Of a DNA stretch of 64,000 bases, positions 1 through 7,847 are shown one piece after another. Numbering within the stretch: position 1 is the first letter of the stretch; each line of letters opens with the position of its first letter. Position numbers and translations under genes: made by a program. Source of the stretch: Gammaproteobacteria bacterium (lineage in GTDB: Bacteria; Pseudomonadota; Gammaproteobacteria; Burkholderiales; Rhodocyclaceae); contig JAHJVE010000023.1 of NCBI GenBank assembly GCA_018828385.1, positions 124,001 to 188,000 on the forward strand. The letters run 5' to 3'. The notes under the pieces were generated by a model, which was not told the DNA's origin, made no database searches, and worked only from the letters and a program-made list of their open reading frames with translations.

Positions 1-222
1 GCCATTGGAGGCGAGCTGATTGAGCGACAGCTCAACGTTAGTTTCCCGCCGGTCAAGCACATCCGGTGGGAAAATTCATGCCTGACGAATCTGAGTGGCA
101 GCTTTTCGATTTCCGCTACCCACACTTTGGGCGAAGCGGAAATAGTGAACTTGAAGAGCGGGCGTTCAGGAACGATGAAAGCAGCCGACCGCTATAACCC
201 TGTAGGCTGGCTCAAAACCTAA
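1..222 (+). CDS. 3' end of an unidentified gene (partial)
   Basis: The first reading frame is open from the left edge to a TAA at 220-222, giving 73 residues of C-terminus. I do not recognise the family; the stretch has no membrane segment or cofactor motif. It is placed as a CDS only because the frame is open from the edge and the next block downstream is a decayed gene. It could be a chance open frame. Confidence 0.3.
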   Translation, partial: AIGGELIERQLNVSFPPVKHIRWENSCLTNLSGSFSISATHTLGEAEIVNLKSGRSGTMKAADRYNPVGWLKT

Positions 223-230
223 GTTAACAA

Positions 231-407
231 CATACAGCGATCCCAAAAGTTTTACGAAACCGTACTGAGAACGCCGTTTTCCAAACTGGAGGCGCCGAAT
301 CAGGCGGCCGTGTCGTCAAGGACAAGATGTCCATCGGCCCGTACGGATTCATCGTGCTGATCACGGATACCGAAGGCAACATGTTCGGCGTGCATTCGAT
401 ACAGTAG
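231..407 (+). pseudogene. VOC/glyoxalase-family gene remnant
   Basis: Two pieces of a VOC (glyoxalase/bleomycin-resistance fold) protein lie in different frames. The first, from about 235, reads QKFYETVL and ends in FSKLEAPN. The second, from about 303 to a TAG at 405-407, reads GGRVVKDKMSIGPYGF then TDTEGNMFGVHS. In intact family members these flank a middle of roughly 50 residues that is missing here. The deletion and frame change make this a dead gene. Family assignment rests on the typical C-terminal GPYGF...DTEGN pattern. Confidence 0.7.
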
Positions 408-594
408 AGGAGCTATTCGCCGTTAATGTTGCCTATGCTGCGTGCCTTCGGGTGACCGACCGCAATTACATGCCTTGGGGACTGGTAGCAGGCAACGAGA
501 CCCACGAGTTAAGGCCCGCATAAGTTTCATTTCAGTATTCCTTAACGTTCCATGCGCAAACTGCATGCATACAAAATCGTAAGGAGCAGTGGAA

Positions 595-870
595 ATGAAA
601 GCCCTTGGCCAACTCGTCGGATTCGTTGCCTTGCTCACCTTGAGCCCTATTTCGTGGTCTCAGGAAAGTTCATGTGACCAGATCAGAATTGAAATCAGCG
701 CCCAGTCAGAGGCGCTCGAAATCGCCAATACCGATCTGTTGAAAAAGATTTCAGGGCGTACCGACTGCCTGTTTACGGCTCCGGAGGTGTATCGCGCCGC
801 CTATGGGACCAAGCCTCTTCCCAAGGAGGAGCCGCGCAAGGAACGCCGTCATGATGACGATGACGACTAA
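595..870 (+). CDS. small exported protein, CDQIR paralogue A
   Basis: A 91-residue protein with an N-terminal signal peptide (MKALGQLVGFVALLTL...SWS) and a short mature part containing SCDQIRIEISAQS, a second Cys, and a charged tail ending in five Asp. The ATG at 595 is chosen because AAGGAG sits at 581-586; the in-frame GTG at 589 lacks a suitable site. A shorter relative with the same SCDQIR.EI.A.S core is encoded at 5814-6029. The pattern resembles small periplasmic DUF1161-like proteins, but this is not certain. Function unknown. Confidence 0.65.
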   Translation: MKALGQLVGFVALLTLSPISWSQESSCDQIRIEISAQSEALEIANTDLLKKISGRTDCLFTAPEVYRAAYGTKPLPKEEPRKERRHDDDDD

Positions 871-1042
871 GATGAATTTCGGTTGGGAGATTCCTATTAA
901 GTATTCCCTAAGCATTGAAGGGCAAAATGCCTTTGATCGATCCACATCAAAAGCCAGGTATGCCTAAGTTATCTATTGCCCCTGCCAAATCACCCTGCAA
1001 GTTGCCAGGGCAAGGAAGAACGCCAACCGCAAGATCACCCCG

Positions 1043-2314
1043 ATGACATCGCTTGTTCTGCTTTTCTGGATTGCAGCAGGCATTGTCATTCAACTGACGG
1101 TCTATCTTTGCCTCGTCTTCTGGCGCCACTGGCAGAACTATCAGGCATTGCGGGGCAGTGCCGCCGACCTGAATCTGCCTCTTCCGCAACCCACGCCTGC
1201 CGCCGTGGAGATACCAGCGGCCTGGGCTGGCTGGAGAAACTTCCGGGTCGAGCGCAAGGTTTTTGAGGATGCCGCTCACGCCGTCTGTTCCTTCTATCTC
1301 GTACCGGAAGACGGGCAGGCCCTTCCGCCATTTCATCCTGGTCAGTTCCTGACCTTCAACCTTGAAATTCCCAACGAGCAGGGCAGCAAAGAGAGCGTCG
1401 TCCGTTGCTACTCCTTGTCTGACAGCCCGCATCCCGATTGCTATCGCGTTTCGATCAAGCGCGTACCGGCGCCGACCGGATGCGACTTTCCACCTGGACG
1501 CTCCTCCGGATTTTTCCATGAGCAGATCGGTATTGGCAGCAGCCTCCAAGTACGTGCCCCTGCGGGTCACTTCTATCTCGACCACGGGAATTTCCCGGTG
1601 GTATTGATAGGTGGAGGCATCGGTATCACGCCGATGCTGAGCATGCTGAACTGGTCGCTCAAGGAGCATCCTGAGCGGGAAATATGGCTGTTCTATGGCG
1701 TACGCCATGTTCAGGAGCTGGTCATGAAAGCCCAGCTCGATACGCTCGCCGCAGCCCATCCGAATTTCCATTTGCGTATCTGCTGCAGCAATCCACAGGC
1801 CAATGAGGTGGCTGGCCGTGACTATCAGCAACATGGTCGAATTGATCTCGCATTGCTGCGTCAGGAACTCGGGCTCAAGCCTTACCACTTCTATATTTGT
1901 GGTCCGACGCCTCTGATGGAAACCCTGGTGCCGGCGCTCGATGACTGGGGTGTGCCGGATTCGCATATCCACTTTGAAGCTTTCGGGCCGGCATCGATCA
2001 AGCGCCACAAAGCTGGGGCAACCGACCTCGCAATACCGACGAGCGATTTTGAAAGCAGTGGCATCGTCGTCAACTTCGCCCGCTCCGGCAAGCAACTCGC
2101 CTGGCAGCCCAGCGCCGGCAATTTGCTCGAGTTTGCCGAAGCTAACGGTATTTCGGTCAATTCCGGCTGCCGCGCTGGTGGTTGTGGCTCTTGCCAAACG
2201 ACCATTCAGGCCGGCGAGGTCAGCTATAGCCAGATCCCGGACTTCGACCCGGAACCGGGTAGCTGCCTGCTTTGCGTCTGCGCTCCGACAACCAGCCTTA
2301 CCCTGGAGGCCTAG
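1043..2314 (+). CDS. membrane-anchored FAD/NAD(P)H oxidoreductase with 2Fe-2S domain
   Basis: A 423-residue protein. An N-terminal transmembrane helix (about residues 3-26) is followed by a ferredoxin-reductase FAD-binding domain (RCYSLSDSP, about 135-143), an NAD(P)-binding domain (GGGIGITPMLSML; YICGPTPLMETL) and a C-terminal plant-type 2Fe-2S ferredoxin domain with CRAGGCGSC and CLLC near residues 376-413. The domain order matches phenol hydroxylase reductase and Hcr-like enzymes that pass electrons from NAD(P)H through FAD to an iron-sulfur cluster. It is followed at once by a cytochrome b-like protein and an octahaem cytochrome c, so the partner is probably the membrane cytochrome. The physiological acceptor is unknown. 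Confidence 0.85.
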   Translation: MTSLVLLFWIAAGIVIQLTVYLCLVFWRHWQNYQALRGSAADLNLPLPQPTPAAVEIPAAWAGWRNFRVERKVFEDAAHAVCSFYLVPEDGQALPPFHPGQFLTFNLEIPNEQGSKESVVRCYSLSDSPHPDCYRVSIKRVPAPTGCDFPPGRSSGFFHEQIGIGSSLQVRAPAGHFYLDHGNFPVVLIGGGIGITPMLSMLNWSLKEHPEREIWLFYGVRHVQELVMKAQLDTLAAAHPNFHLRICCSNPQANEVAGRDYQQHGRIDLALLRQELGLKPYHFYICGPTPLMETLVPALDDWGVPDSHIHFEAFGPASIKRHKAGATDLAIPTSDFESSGIVVNFARSGKQLAWQPSAGNLLEFAEANGISVNSGCRAGGCGSCQTTIQAGEVSYSQIPDFDPEPGSCLLCVCAPTTSLTLEA

Positions 2315-2893
2315 ATGACCACCTCACTCTGGCGCCAGCACATCCTGCCATTTACCGTCATTCTTGGCCTGCTTGCAGCGGTCACAGTGGCCGGCGATTT
2401 TGTTCTGCATCGACTGGGACTGGTCTGGGTCGGTCGTTACTTGGGAATCCCGGGAACAATCCTGATCATCGGCTCGCTGATCTATTCGCTGCGAAAGCGA
2501 AAATTCATCACTTCGGGTAACCCGAAAACGCTGCTGCAACTGCACGAGTTCACTGCCTGGCTAGGTTCATCGATGGTGCTGATCCATGCCGGTATTCACT
2601 TCAACGCAATTCTGCCCTGGCTGGCCACCTTCGCCATGGGCATCAACGTGGTCAGCGGCATGGTTGGCAAGATGCTCCTGGATCGTTCCCGTCGTCACGT
2701 TCAGGGTCAGCGTGAACACTACAACCTCCGCGGCCTGTCACGACCGGAAGTCGAGCAGGCTGTCTTCTGGAATGCCGTGACACTTGATGCCATGACTAAA
2801 TGGCGCAAGGTGCACATCCCCATTTTCATCGCTTTCAGCGTCCTCGCCGTTGGCCACATCATCAGCATTTTCCTGTTCTGGGCCTGGATATGA
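2315..2893 (+). CDS. cytochrome b-like membrane protein
   Basis: A 192-residue protein with about four hydrophobic helices. His residues sit in LHEFTAWLGSSMVLIHAGIH and in HIPIFIAFSVLAVGHII, the spacing expected for haem ligands of a two-haem membrane cytochrome or ferric-reductase-like core. Its start codon directly follows the upstream reductase stop, and its stop overlaps the next start (ATGA at 2890-2893). The three genes therefore look translationally coupled. Role inferred: carry electrons from the flavin reductase across the membrane to the downstream multihaem cytochrome. Confidence 0.7.
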   Translation: MTTSLWRQHILPFTVILGLLAAVTVAGDFVLHRLGLVWVGRYLGIPGTILIIGSLIYSLRKRKFITSGNPKTLLQLHEFTAWLGSSMVLIHAGIHFNAILPWLATFAMGINVVSGMVGKMLLDRSRRHVQGQREHYNLRGLSRPEVEQAVFWNAVTLDAMTKWRKVHIPIFIAFSVLAVGHIISIFLFWAWI

Positions 2894-3618
2894 GCCGACT
2901 CTTAAAACTTATCCTGGCCGCCAACCTGATCGTTCTGGCGGTGCTGGTCTTCGTTTATCCGAACCTGATGGTTGGGCCTGGCAAGTTGATTCCCGGACAC
3001 AAACAACTGGAAACCGACTGTTTCGCCTGCCACGCCCCGCTTACCGGTGCCGACTCGGCACGTTGCGTGGTCTGCCACAAGAAGGCCGATATCGGCGTAC
3101 TTGGTACGACCGGGCAGCCCATCGCCAAGCCGCTGACGACAACACCTTTCCACCAGAAATTGCTCAATCAGGACTGTGTTGCGTGCCACAGCGATCACGC
3201 CGGCGTGAAACGTTTCCGACCTCAAGGCCACTTCAAGCACGAGTTGCTTGAAGCGAAAACGCGGGCTGAATGTCTGTCCTGCCACAAGTCGCCAAAGGAT
3301 TCCCTGCATCAGCAGATTACCGGCAATTGCAGTCAGTGCCACAGCCAGGAGAAATGGCTGCCGGCAACCTTCGATCACAACAAGTATTTCGAACTCGACC
3401 GCGACCACAATGCGCGCTGCGTGACCTGTCACCTGGTCAATGACTACAGCCGCTACACCTGCTATGGCTGCCATGAGCATACGTTGGACAATATTCGTCG
3501 CAAGCACGTCAAGGAAGGTATCCGGAAGTTCGACGATTGCGTCGAGTGCCACCGCAATGCCGATGAAGACGACATCCGTGGTGAAGGTGGCGGGCGAAAA
3601 CACGGAGATCGGGACTGA
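2890..3618 (+). CDS. octahaem cytochrome c (class III-like)
   Basis: A 242-residue protein with an N-terminal signal anchor (MSRLLKLILAANLIVLAVLV) and eight CXXCH haem sites: CFACH, CVVCH, CVACH, CLSCH, CSQCH, CVTCH, CYGCH and CVECH. The His-rich spacing resembles cytochrome c3/c7-type multihaem electron carriers. The ATG at 2890 overlaps the stop of the cytochrome b gene; an earlier in-frame Met lies inside that gene and is rejected. It probably acts in the periplasm as the exit wire of the reductase-cytochrome b module. No catalytic motif of a known nitrite or sulfite reductase was seen. Confidence 0.88.
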   Translation: MSRLLKLILAANLIVLAVLVFVYPNLMVGPGKLIPGHKQLETDCFACHAPLTGADSARCVVCHKKADIGVLGTTGQPIAKPLTTTPFHQKLLNQDCVACHSDHAGVKRFRPQGHFKHELLEAKTRAECLSCHKSPKDSLHQQITGNCSQCHSQEKWLPATFDHNKYFELDRDHNARCVTCHLVNDYSRYTCYGCHEHTLDNIRRKHVKEGIRKFDDCVECHRNADEDDIRGEGGGRKHGDRD

Positions 3619-3640
3619 TCTCAACTTAGTCGATCAGTCC
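3612..3640 (+). other. hairpin between cytochrome c and efflux genes
   Basis: GGACTGATC (3612-3620) and GATCAGTCC (3632-3640) form a perfect 9-bp inverted repeat with an 11-nt loop. The left arm contains the cytochrome c stop codon. No T-run follows, so it is not a standard intrinsic terminator; it may stabilise the upstream mRNA end or attenuate readthrough. Confidence 0.5.
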
Positions 3641-3662
3641 TCAAAAATGGAAAACAAACCTT

Positions 3663-4586
3663 ATGGATAGAGCCCAGACGCCACCATCCCTTAGCCGCTA
3701 TGCCTGGCTGTCAATAGCCGCAGCGCTATCCACCATCGTGCTCAAGGGCGCCGCATGGCAGATGACTGGTTCGGTTGGGCTGCTTTCCGACGCCATCGAA
3801 TCTTTTGTCAATCTGGCCGGTGCCTTGATGGCGCTGGCCATGCTGACGGTGGCAGCAATGCCGGCGGATGAAAAGCACGCCTACGGCCACAGCAAGGCGG
3901 AGTATTTTTCCAGCGCGTTTGAAGGCTTTCTGATCCTGCTCGCTGCATTGAGCATTGGCTATACAGCATTCGAACGCCTACTTAGCCCCCAACCGCTAGA
4001 GGCGGTTGGCGTTGGACTGGCCGTATCCGTGGTCGCCTCGATCATCAATCTGTTGACCTCGAGAACCTTGATGGCCGTCGGGCGCAAGTACAACTCGATT
4101 ACCCTGGAAGCAGACGCGCATCATCTGATGACCGATGTCTGGACCTCAGCCGGGGTAATTGGCGGCGTTGGCCTGGTCTGGCTGACCGGCTGGCTATGGC
4201 TGGACCCGGTAATTGCCATTCTGGTCGCCTTGAACATTGTGTGGACTGGCTGGCAGTTGATGCAGCGCTCGGCCAGCGGCTTGATGGATGTCGCCATTCC
4301 CGCCGACAGGTTGGCCGCAATCGAGGGGCTGCTTGAACAATATCGCGGTCATGGCCTGGATTTTCACGCGTTGCGTACCCGTCAATCTGGTAGCCGGGCG
4401 TTCATCACCTTGCACGTGCTGGTTCCGGGCAGCTGGACGGTTACGCAAGGTCATGAATGGGCAGAGCGCCTCGAGCTGGATATTGCTCGCCTGCTACCCC
4501 AATCGCATGTCACCACCCATCTGGAACCCCTCGGAGACCCCGTTTCAATGGTCGATCAGGAGCTTGAGCGGCCGCTGACGCCATAA
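3663..4586 (+). CDS. cation diffusion facilitator (CDF) metal efflux protein
   Basis: A 307-residue protein with about six transmembrane helices and a C-terminal cytoplasmic domain. CDF signature residues are present: [11 protein letters not shown] in helix 2, [11 protein letters not shown] in the first loop and [15 protein letters not shown] in helix 5, together giving the metal-binding Asp/His set. The family exports Zn2+, Fe2+, Co2+ or Mn2+ by proton exchange; the substrate cannot be read from these motifs. It lies 44 bp after the octahaem cytochrome and may be partly co-transcribed with it. Confidence 0.88.
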   Translation: MDRAQTPPSLSRYAWLSIAAALSTIVLKGAAWQMTGSVGLLSDAIESFVNLAGALMALAMLTVAAMPADEKHAYGHSKAEYFSSAFEGFLILLAALSIGYTAFERLLSPQPLEAVGVGLAVSVVASIINLLTSRTLMAVGRKYNSITLEADAHHLMTDVWTSAGVIGGVGLVWLTGWLWLDPVIAILVALNIVWTGWQLMQRSASGLMDVAIPADRLAAIEGLLEQYRGHGLDFHALRTRQSGSRAFITLHVLVPGSWTVTQGHEWAERLELDIARLLPQSHVTTHLEPLGDPVSMVDQELERPLTP

Positions 4587-4613
4587 GGTATGTGCACCAC
4601 TCGGGCCAGCGGA

Positions 4614-4641
4614 TTGACAAAGCATCGAGTTCGTCTACTCT
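4614..4641 (+). promoter_or_regulatory. possible promoter of the riboswitch transcript
   Basis: TTGACA at 4614-4619 is a perfect sigma-70 -35 element. A weaker TACTCT at 4636-4641 is 16 nt downstream. Transcription from here would start just before the c-di-GMP aptamer. Confidence 0.4.
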
Positions 4642-4659
4642 TGACTGAGGACTAAGTTC

Positions 4660-4738
4660 CTCTTTAGCAAACCCATTGAAAAGTGGGGACGCAAAGCCTC
4701 CGGCCTAACAACGCAAGTTTATGGTAGCGGGGTTGCCA
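4660..4738 (+). ncRNA. cyclic-di-GMP-I (GEMM-I) riboswitch
   Basis: The stretch from GCAAACCC at 4667 to GGTTGCC ending at 4737 follows the GEMM-I aptamer consensus. It has a P2 stem CCCATT/AGTGGG closed by a GAAA tetraloop, the conserved ACGCAAAGCCTCCGGCCTAA joining and P3 segment, and the terminal GGTAGCGGGGTTGCC. GEMM-I RNAs bind c-di-GMP and control the downstream gene. Here CCTCCTT follows at about 4759-4765 and could pair with the ribosome-binding site AAGGA at 4781-4785, suggesting translational control; this pairing is inference. The only gene downstream on this strand is a 27-codon ORF. Confidence 0.93.
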
Positions 4739-4792
4739 GCAGAGATGCTGTCGGCGTCCTCCTTTGCAGCACTTACTGTGAAGGACAGGAAA

Positions 4793-4876
4793 ATGTATTG
4801 CCTCGGCCCAATCTACAGCCCCCCCCTCAACATCGTGCCCAATGTTTGTCCCGGTGGCGTTGGGGGAACTGGATAG
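4793..4876 (+). CDS. 27-residue peptide ORF under the c-di-GMP riboswitch
   Basis: An ATG at 4793 is preceded by AAGGACAGG (4781-4789) at good spacing. The ORF runs 27 codons to TAG at 4874-4876 and encodes a Pro/Gly-rich peptide starting MYCLGPIYSPPL and ending CPGGVGGTG, with two Cys. It ends two bases before the convergent cytochrome b561 gene. The close fit between riboswitch, ribosome-binding site and ORF supports translation. It could instead be a leader peptide or the remnant of a longer target gene. No homologue recognised. Confidence 0.45.
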   Translation: MYCLGPIYSPPLNIVPNVCPGGVGGTG

Positions 4877-4878
4877 AT

Positions 4879-5427
4879 TCAGCTGTTGCCTGGCAGCATC
4901 CGGCGCAGCGTATTGTCTCCGACCCAGTAGTGGTGAAACAAGGCAGCAAAAGCATGCAGGCCAATGATGACGTAACCGATGGTGCCGCCGGTTTCGTGCA
5001 CCTCCTTGATCGTTTCTGCGAGACCTTTGTTCTCGGCGATCAGCGCCGGCAGTTGCTGGCCGAAAAACGGGATTGGTTTTCCGGCTGCGCTGAGCAGCAG
5101 CCATCCGACCAATGGCAGGCCGATCATCAACGCATAAAGAGCAAGGTGCATCAGTTTGGCGGCTAGCGCTTGCCATTTGGGTGGTTCCGGCTCGATACGC
5201 GGGGTGGGGCCAATCGCGTGTAGTACCAGGCGCAGCCAGACTAAAACGAAAACCGATAGTCCAAGCATGAAATGCCAGGTTTTCAGCGATTCGCGGGGGT
5301 CACTCCCCTTGGGAAAAAATTCCCGCAATTCGATGCAGGCATAGACGGCAGCGAGCAGGAGCAGCATCAGCCAGTGAATGCCTATCGAAAGTGATCCATA
5401 TCGCTCTGAAGTATTTCGCCAGGTCAT
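4879..5427 (-). CDS. cytochrome b561
   Basis: A 182-residue protein with four transmembrane helices typical of prokaryotic cytochrome b561. Haem-ligand His candidates lie in GIHWLMLLLL, TWHFMLGL, LMHLALYAL and LHAFAALFHHY. The start is MTWRNTSERYG at 5427; an earlier in-frame Met adds an unlikely polar extension. In characterised SHP/DHC loci, a cytochrome b561 links the quinone pool to the dihaem cytochrome. Here it is the last leftward gene of such a locus. Confidence 0.88.
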   Translation of the reverse strand: MTWRNTSERYGSLSIGIHWLMLLLLAAVYACIELREFFPKGSDPRESLKTWHFMLGLSVFVLVWLRLVLHAIGPTPRIEPEPPKWQALAAKLMHLALYALMIGLPLVGWLLLSAAGKPIPFFGQQLPALIAENKGLAETIKEVHETGGTIGYVIIGLHAFAALFHHYWVGDNTLRRMLPGNS

Positions 5428-5813
5428 TCGTGTACTCCGTGAAGGTAAATAGAATTGGAACAAGGACAGCCTTTCGGCCCTCCCTTGATTGTCCGAAGGA
5501 TGACGAGGCGCTCACCGTCTCAACCTCAAGGCACAGGCTCCGCAAATGGTGTTTGACTATGCGCGTTGTACGCATCGCGTTTCTGCGTGCTGCCACACAT
5601 AAAGACCGTGAGACTGTTCGTGGGTGCCTTGGCAAGGGTGCCGAACTGCTGCCGTAGAGCTCAATCTGTTCAGCGGCAGGTTTCGGATTAGAAAGCTGCC
5701 ATTAGCCATGAAAATATTATCAGTCGGCAATGGGCACCGAAGGGACCGTCCTCTATTCGGATTCATCGCCTGAAAGCAGCCGGTGGGGTCCGCTGCCTGA
5801 AAGCGGCCGGTCG
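5428..5813. other. gene-free stretch with a 17-bp direct repeat
   Basis: No convincing gene. GCCTGAAAGCAGCCGGT (5768-5784) is repeated as GCCTGAAAGCGGCCGGT (5795-5811), period 27 bp, touching the 3' end of the small leftward gene at 5814. The rest presumably carries the cytochrome b561 promoter. Reading frames here look like chance openings. Confidence 0.5.
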
Positions 5814-6029
5814 TCACTGAGTGCTGCGTGCCCTTTGTTGCCTGATGAAAAATTGGATATTGCTTGCCCCAACTTTGGTCAGCAACAAGGTATTCGGTTT
5901 GGCTGGAACGCCACTATGTGCCCGAATCTCTGCCCTGATTTGATCGCAGGACTCCTCTTGGACCTCAGTGGTAGCGGCGCATACGTTCGTCATGGACAGC
6001 ATCAGCAGGATGATCGAAATAGATTTCAT
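5814..6029 (-). CDS. small exported protein, CDQIR paralogue B
   Basis: A 71-residue protein with a signal peptide (MKSISIILLMLSMTNVCA) and the segment ESCDQIRAEIRAHS, closely like the protein encoded at 595-870. It lacks the second Cys and the acidic tail of that relative. Its stop falls right at the start of the GCCTGAAAGC repeats, which suggests the 3' end was replaced. The start at 6029 has AAAGGAAA upstream. It lies 35 bp after the ferric-reductase-like gene and is probably co-transcribed with it. Function unknown. Confidence 0.6.
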   Translation of the reverse strand: MKSISIILLMLSMTNVCAATTEVQEESCDQIRAEIRAHSGVPAKPNTLLLTKVGASNIQFFIRQQRARSTQ

Positions 6030-6064
6030 GAATTCATTTCCTTTGGTTGGATCGATAATGGGTG

Positions 6065-7387
6065 TCACCGCATTTCAAAAGCTTCTTGGTGGAATCTGAC
6101 CCGGCCCTGTCCGATACGCCCAAGTTCATGCTTGAGCTTTTCTGCCAAGCCTTGTGGCCCGCAGAACCAGATTTCGGACCGGCGCGAGCCAGCTTGCGCA
6201 GCGGCCACATCGGCAGCGCTCAATATTTCACCCTGTTGGGCACCATGAATGTGGAGACGGATGCCGGGTAATGCAGTGCAACTTGCCTCAAGAAGCGCAA
6301 CAAATGGATCATTCGTCCGATCTCGCGTGCAGTAGTGAAGATCCGCAGAAACCTGGTTCGCTGACTGTTGCAAGGAGTCGAGCCAGGCGAGGAACGGCGT
6401 TACTCCGATTCCGCCGGCAATCCAGATTTGTTGGGCGCTCGAATCCTGCCGGGTCATGTCGAAGCGACCATAAGGCCCCTCAACCTTGACGGCACGACCG
6501 ACCTCCAGTCGCTTGCCCAGGGTACGGGTGTAATCACCGAGCGCCTTGATCTGGAAACTGATGCTTCGATCACCCCGATCCGCACTGGCGATCGTGAATG
6601 GGTGAGCCCCCTCTTTTTCGTCGAAGGTAATGAATGCGAACTGACCAGGGCGATGACCCCGCCAGTTATTGTCAAGCTGGCAGCTCACGCCAAGCACATC
6701 CGGGGCGGGTTGCTCGATCGCGGTCACGGTCCCGCTGGCGCGGCGTGCTCTCCCGATACGACCTACGAGCGAGAACAGGGCGCCGTAAATTCCCGCAGCG
6801 CCGAGTACCGCGATAAGGATACCCACTGGCTGAGCCCAGTAATCCGTCGGGGCGAGCATGGCTGCATGCAGCGCCAGCATCAGATAAAGCACCGGCATTG
6901 CCTGATGCACTGCCCGCCAGGTTTTGTAGGGAAACCGTTTCCATAAGGTGATGACCAGCATCGCCAGCACAAGATAGAACGCCCACTCCCCCATGTCCTT
7001 GGCCAGGTCGCGCATCACTTCCAGGAAGCCGGTGAATTGCTCCTTGGGTATGCGGCCTTCGCGTCCGACTATCGCTTTGAGTATGTCTCCGACGACTTCC
7101 TCGACCAGCCAATGAACTACGGCGAAGCTCACCGCGAGAATGCCGGCCCATTTATGGGTCCGATAGACTCGATCCATTCCGCCCAGCGGGGTTTCGAGCC
7201 AGGCGGGACGTGTGGACAAAAACATCGCCAGCGACATCAAGGCGATCGATAGCAGGCCACTCAGATAGAGCGCTTCCTGCCGGATTACCCATGGCAAAGT
7301 GCCACCACTGCTACCGCCCGTGGCAACTACATCCATTCCCCAGGCCAGTGAGACGATGGCAAGTAGCGAACCGAGTAAGATTTTCAT
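6065..7387 (-). CDS. ferric reductase-like transmembrane FAD/NAD(P) oxidoreductase
   Basis: A 440-residue protein. The N-terminal half has about six helices of the ferric-reductase/NOX fold with paired His (RTHKWAGILAVSFAVVHWL; AVHQAMPVLYLMLALHAAML). The C-terminal half is a ferredoxin-reductase module: FAD site HPFTIAS, phosphate loop GPYGRF, nucleotide-binding GGIGVTPFLAWL and FCGPQGLAEKL. Such proteins move electrons from cytoplasmic NAD(P)H through FAD and two b haems to the outside. Its place in the SHP/DHC cluster suggests it feeds, or is fed by, the periplasmic cytochromes. The true substrate is unknown. Confidence 0.85.
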   Translation of the reverse strand: MKILLGSLLAIVSLAWGMDVVATGGSSGGTLPWVIRQEALYLSGLLSIALMSLAMFLSTRPAWLETPLGGMDRVYRTHKWAGILAVSFAVVHWLVEEVVGDILKAIVGREGRIPKEQFTGFLEVMRDLAKDMGEWAFYLVLAMLVITLWKRFPYKTWRAVHQAMPVLYLMLALHAAMLAPTDYWAQPVGILIAVLGAAGIYGALFSLVGRIGRARRASGTVTAIEQPAPDVLGVSCQLDNNWRGHRPGQFAFITFDEKEGAHPFTIASADRGDRSISFQIKALGDYTRTLGKRLEVGRAVKVEGPYGRFDMTRQDSSAQQIWIAGGIGVTPFLAWLDSLQQSANQVSADLHYCTRDRTNDPFVALLEASCTALPGIRLHIHGAQQGEILSAADVAAAQAGSRRSEIWFCGPQGLAEKLKHELGRIGQGRVRFHQEAFEMR

Positions 7388-7405
7388 GTCAGAACTCCTG
7401 ATGGA

Positions 7406-7810
7406 TCATTTTCCAGCGGCGGGTTGAGGGTTTCCCGGTTGGGGCAAGTCATCACGGCAGCGTCGTTCGTTGCAGTCAGCCGAATTGCGCTGATTGTTTT
7501 TTGCATAGCCACCGTCGTATTTGTCACGCTTGATGTCACGCTGCCGCTGATCGATGACCTCGCCCGTTTGGGCATGCACATACAGCTTGATCCGCCGGCC
7601 CGCCTGGTCGGTGGCCTTGACCTCATAGCTGCCGCTTTCACGTTCGATCTTCTCGATATTTCGATAGCCCGCGGATTCCAATCTGGCGTGCACTTCGGGA
7701 ATCGATAGCCATCTCGCTTTGTCGGTATTGGCAGAGCGGACATCCTGGGCATGACTCGAAATGGAGAAGAAAACAGTGGCAAACAATGCCGTGATGGTTA
7801 ATGGTCGCAT
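7406..7810 (-). CDS. exported PepSY-domain protein
   Basis: A 134-residue protein with signal peptide MRPLTITALFATVFFSISSHAQ and a PepSY-type core (IPEVHARLESAGYRNIEKIE, then YEVKATDQAGRRIKLYVHAQTGEVI). The tail is polar with two Cys. Start 7810 is chosen because AGGAGG lies just upstream; a longer in-frame start has no ribosome-binding site. PepSY proteins often sit beside redox or protease modules as regulators or inhibitors. Here it separates the ferric-reductase-like gene from the dihaem cytochrome gene. Confidence 0.78.
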   Translation of the reverse strand: MRPLTITALFATVFFSISSHAQDVRSANTDKARWLSIPEVHARLESAGYRNIEKIERESGSYEVKATDQAGRRIKLYVHAQTGEVIDQRQRDIKRDKYDGGYAKNNQRNSADCNERRCRDDLPQPGNPQPAAGK

Positions 7811-7847
7811 GGTGAAATCCTCCTGCTCAGGAAAGTGTCTGAAATGG

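Noticed and set aside
3624-3640. Minus-strand CGACTAAG as a fifth ECF -10 element
   Set aside because: No TGTAAG lies 16-17 nt upstream on that strand and no leftward gene follows properly.
5768-5811. GCCTGAAAGC repeats as a CRISPR or iteron array
   Set aside because: Only two units of 17 bp with a 10-bp gap; no spacers, cas genes or replication gene nearby.
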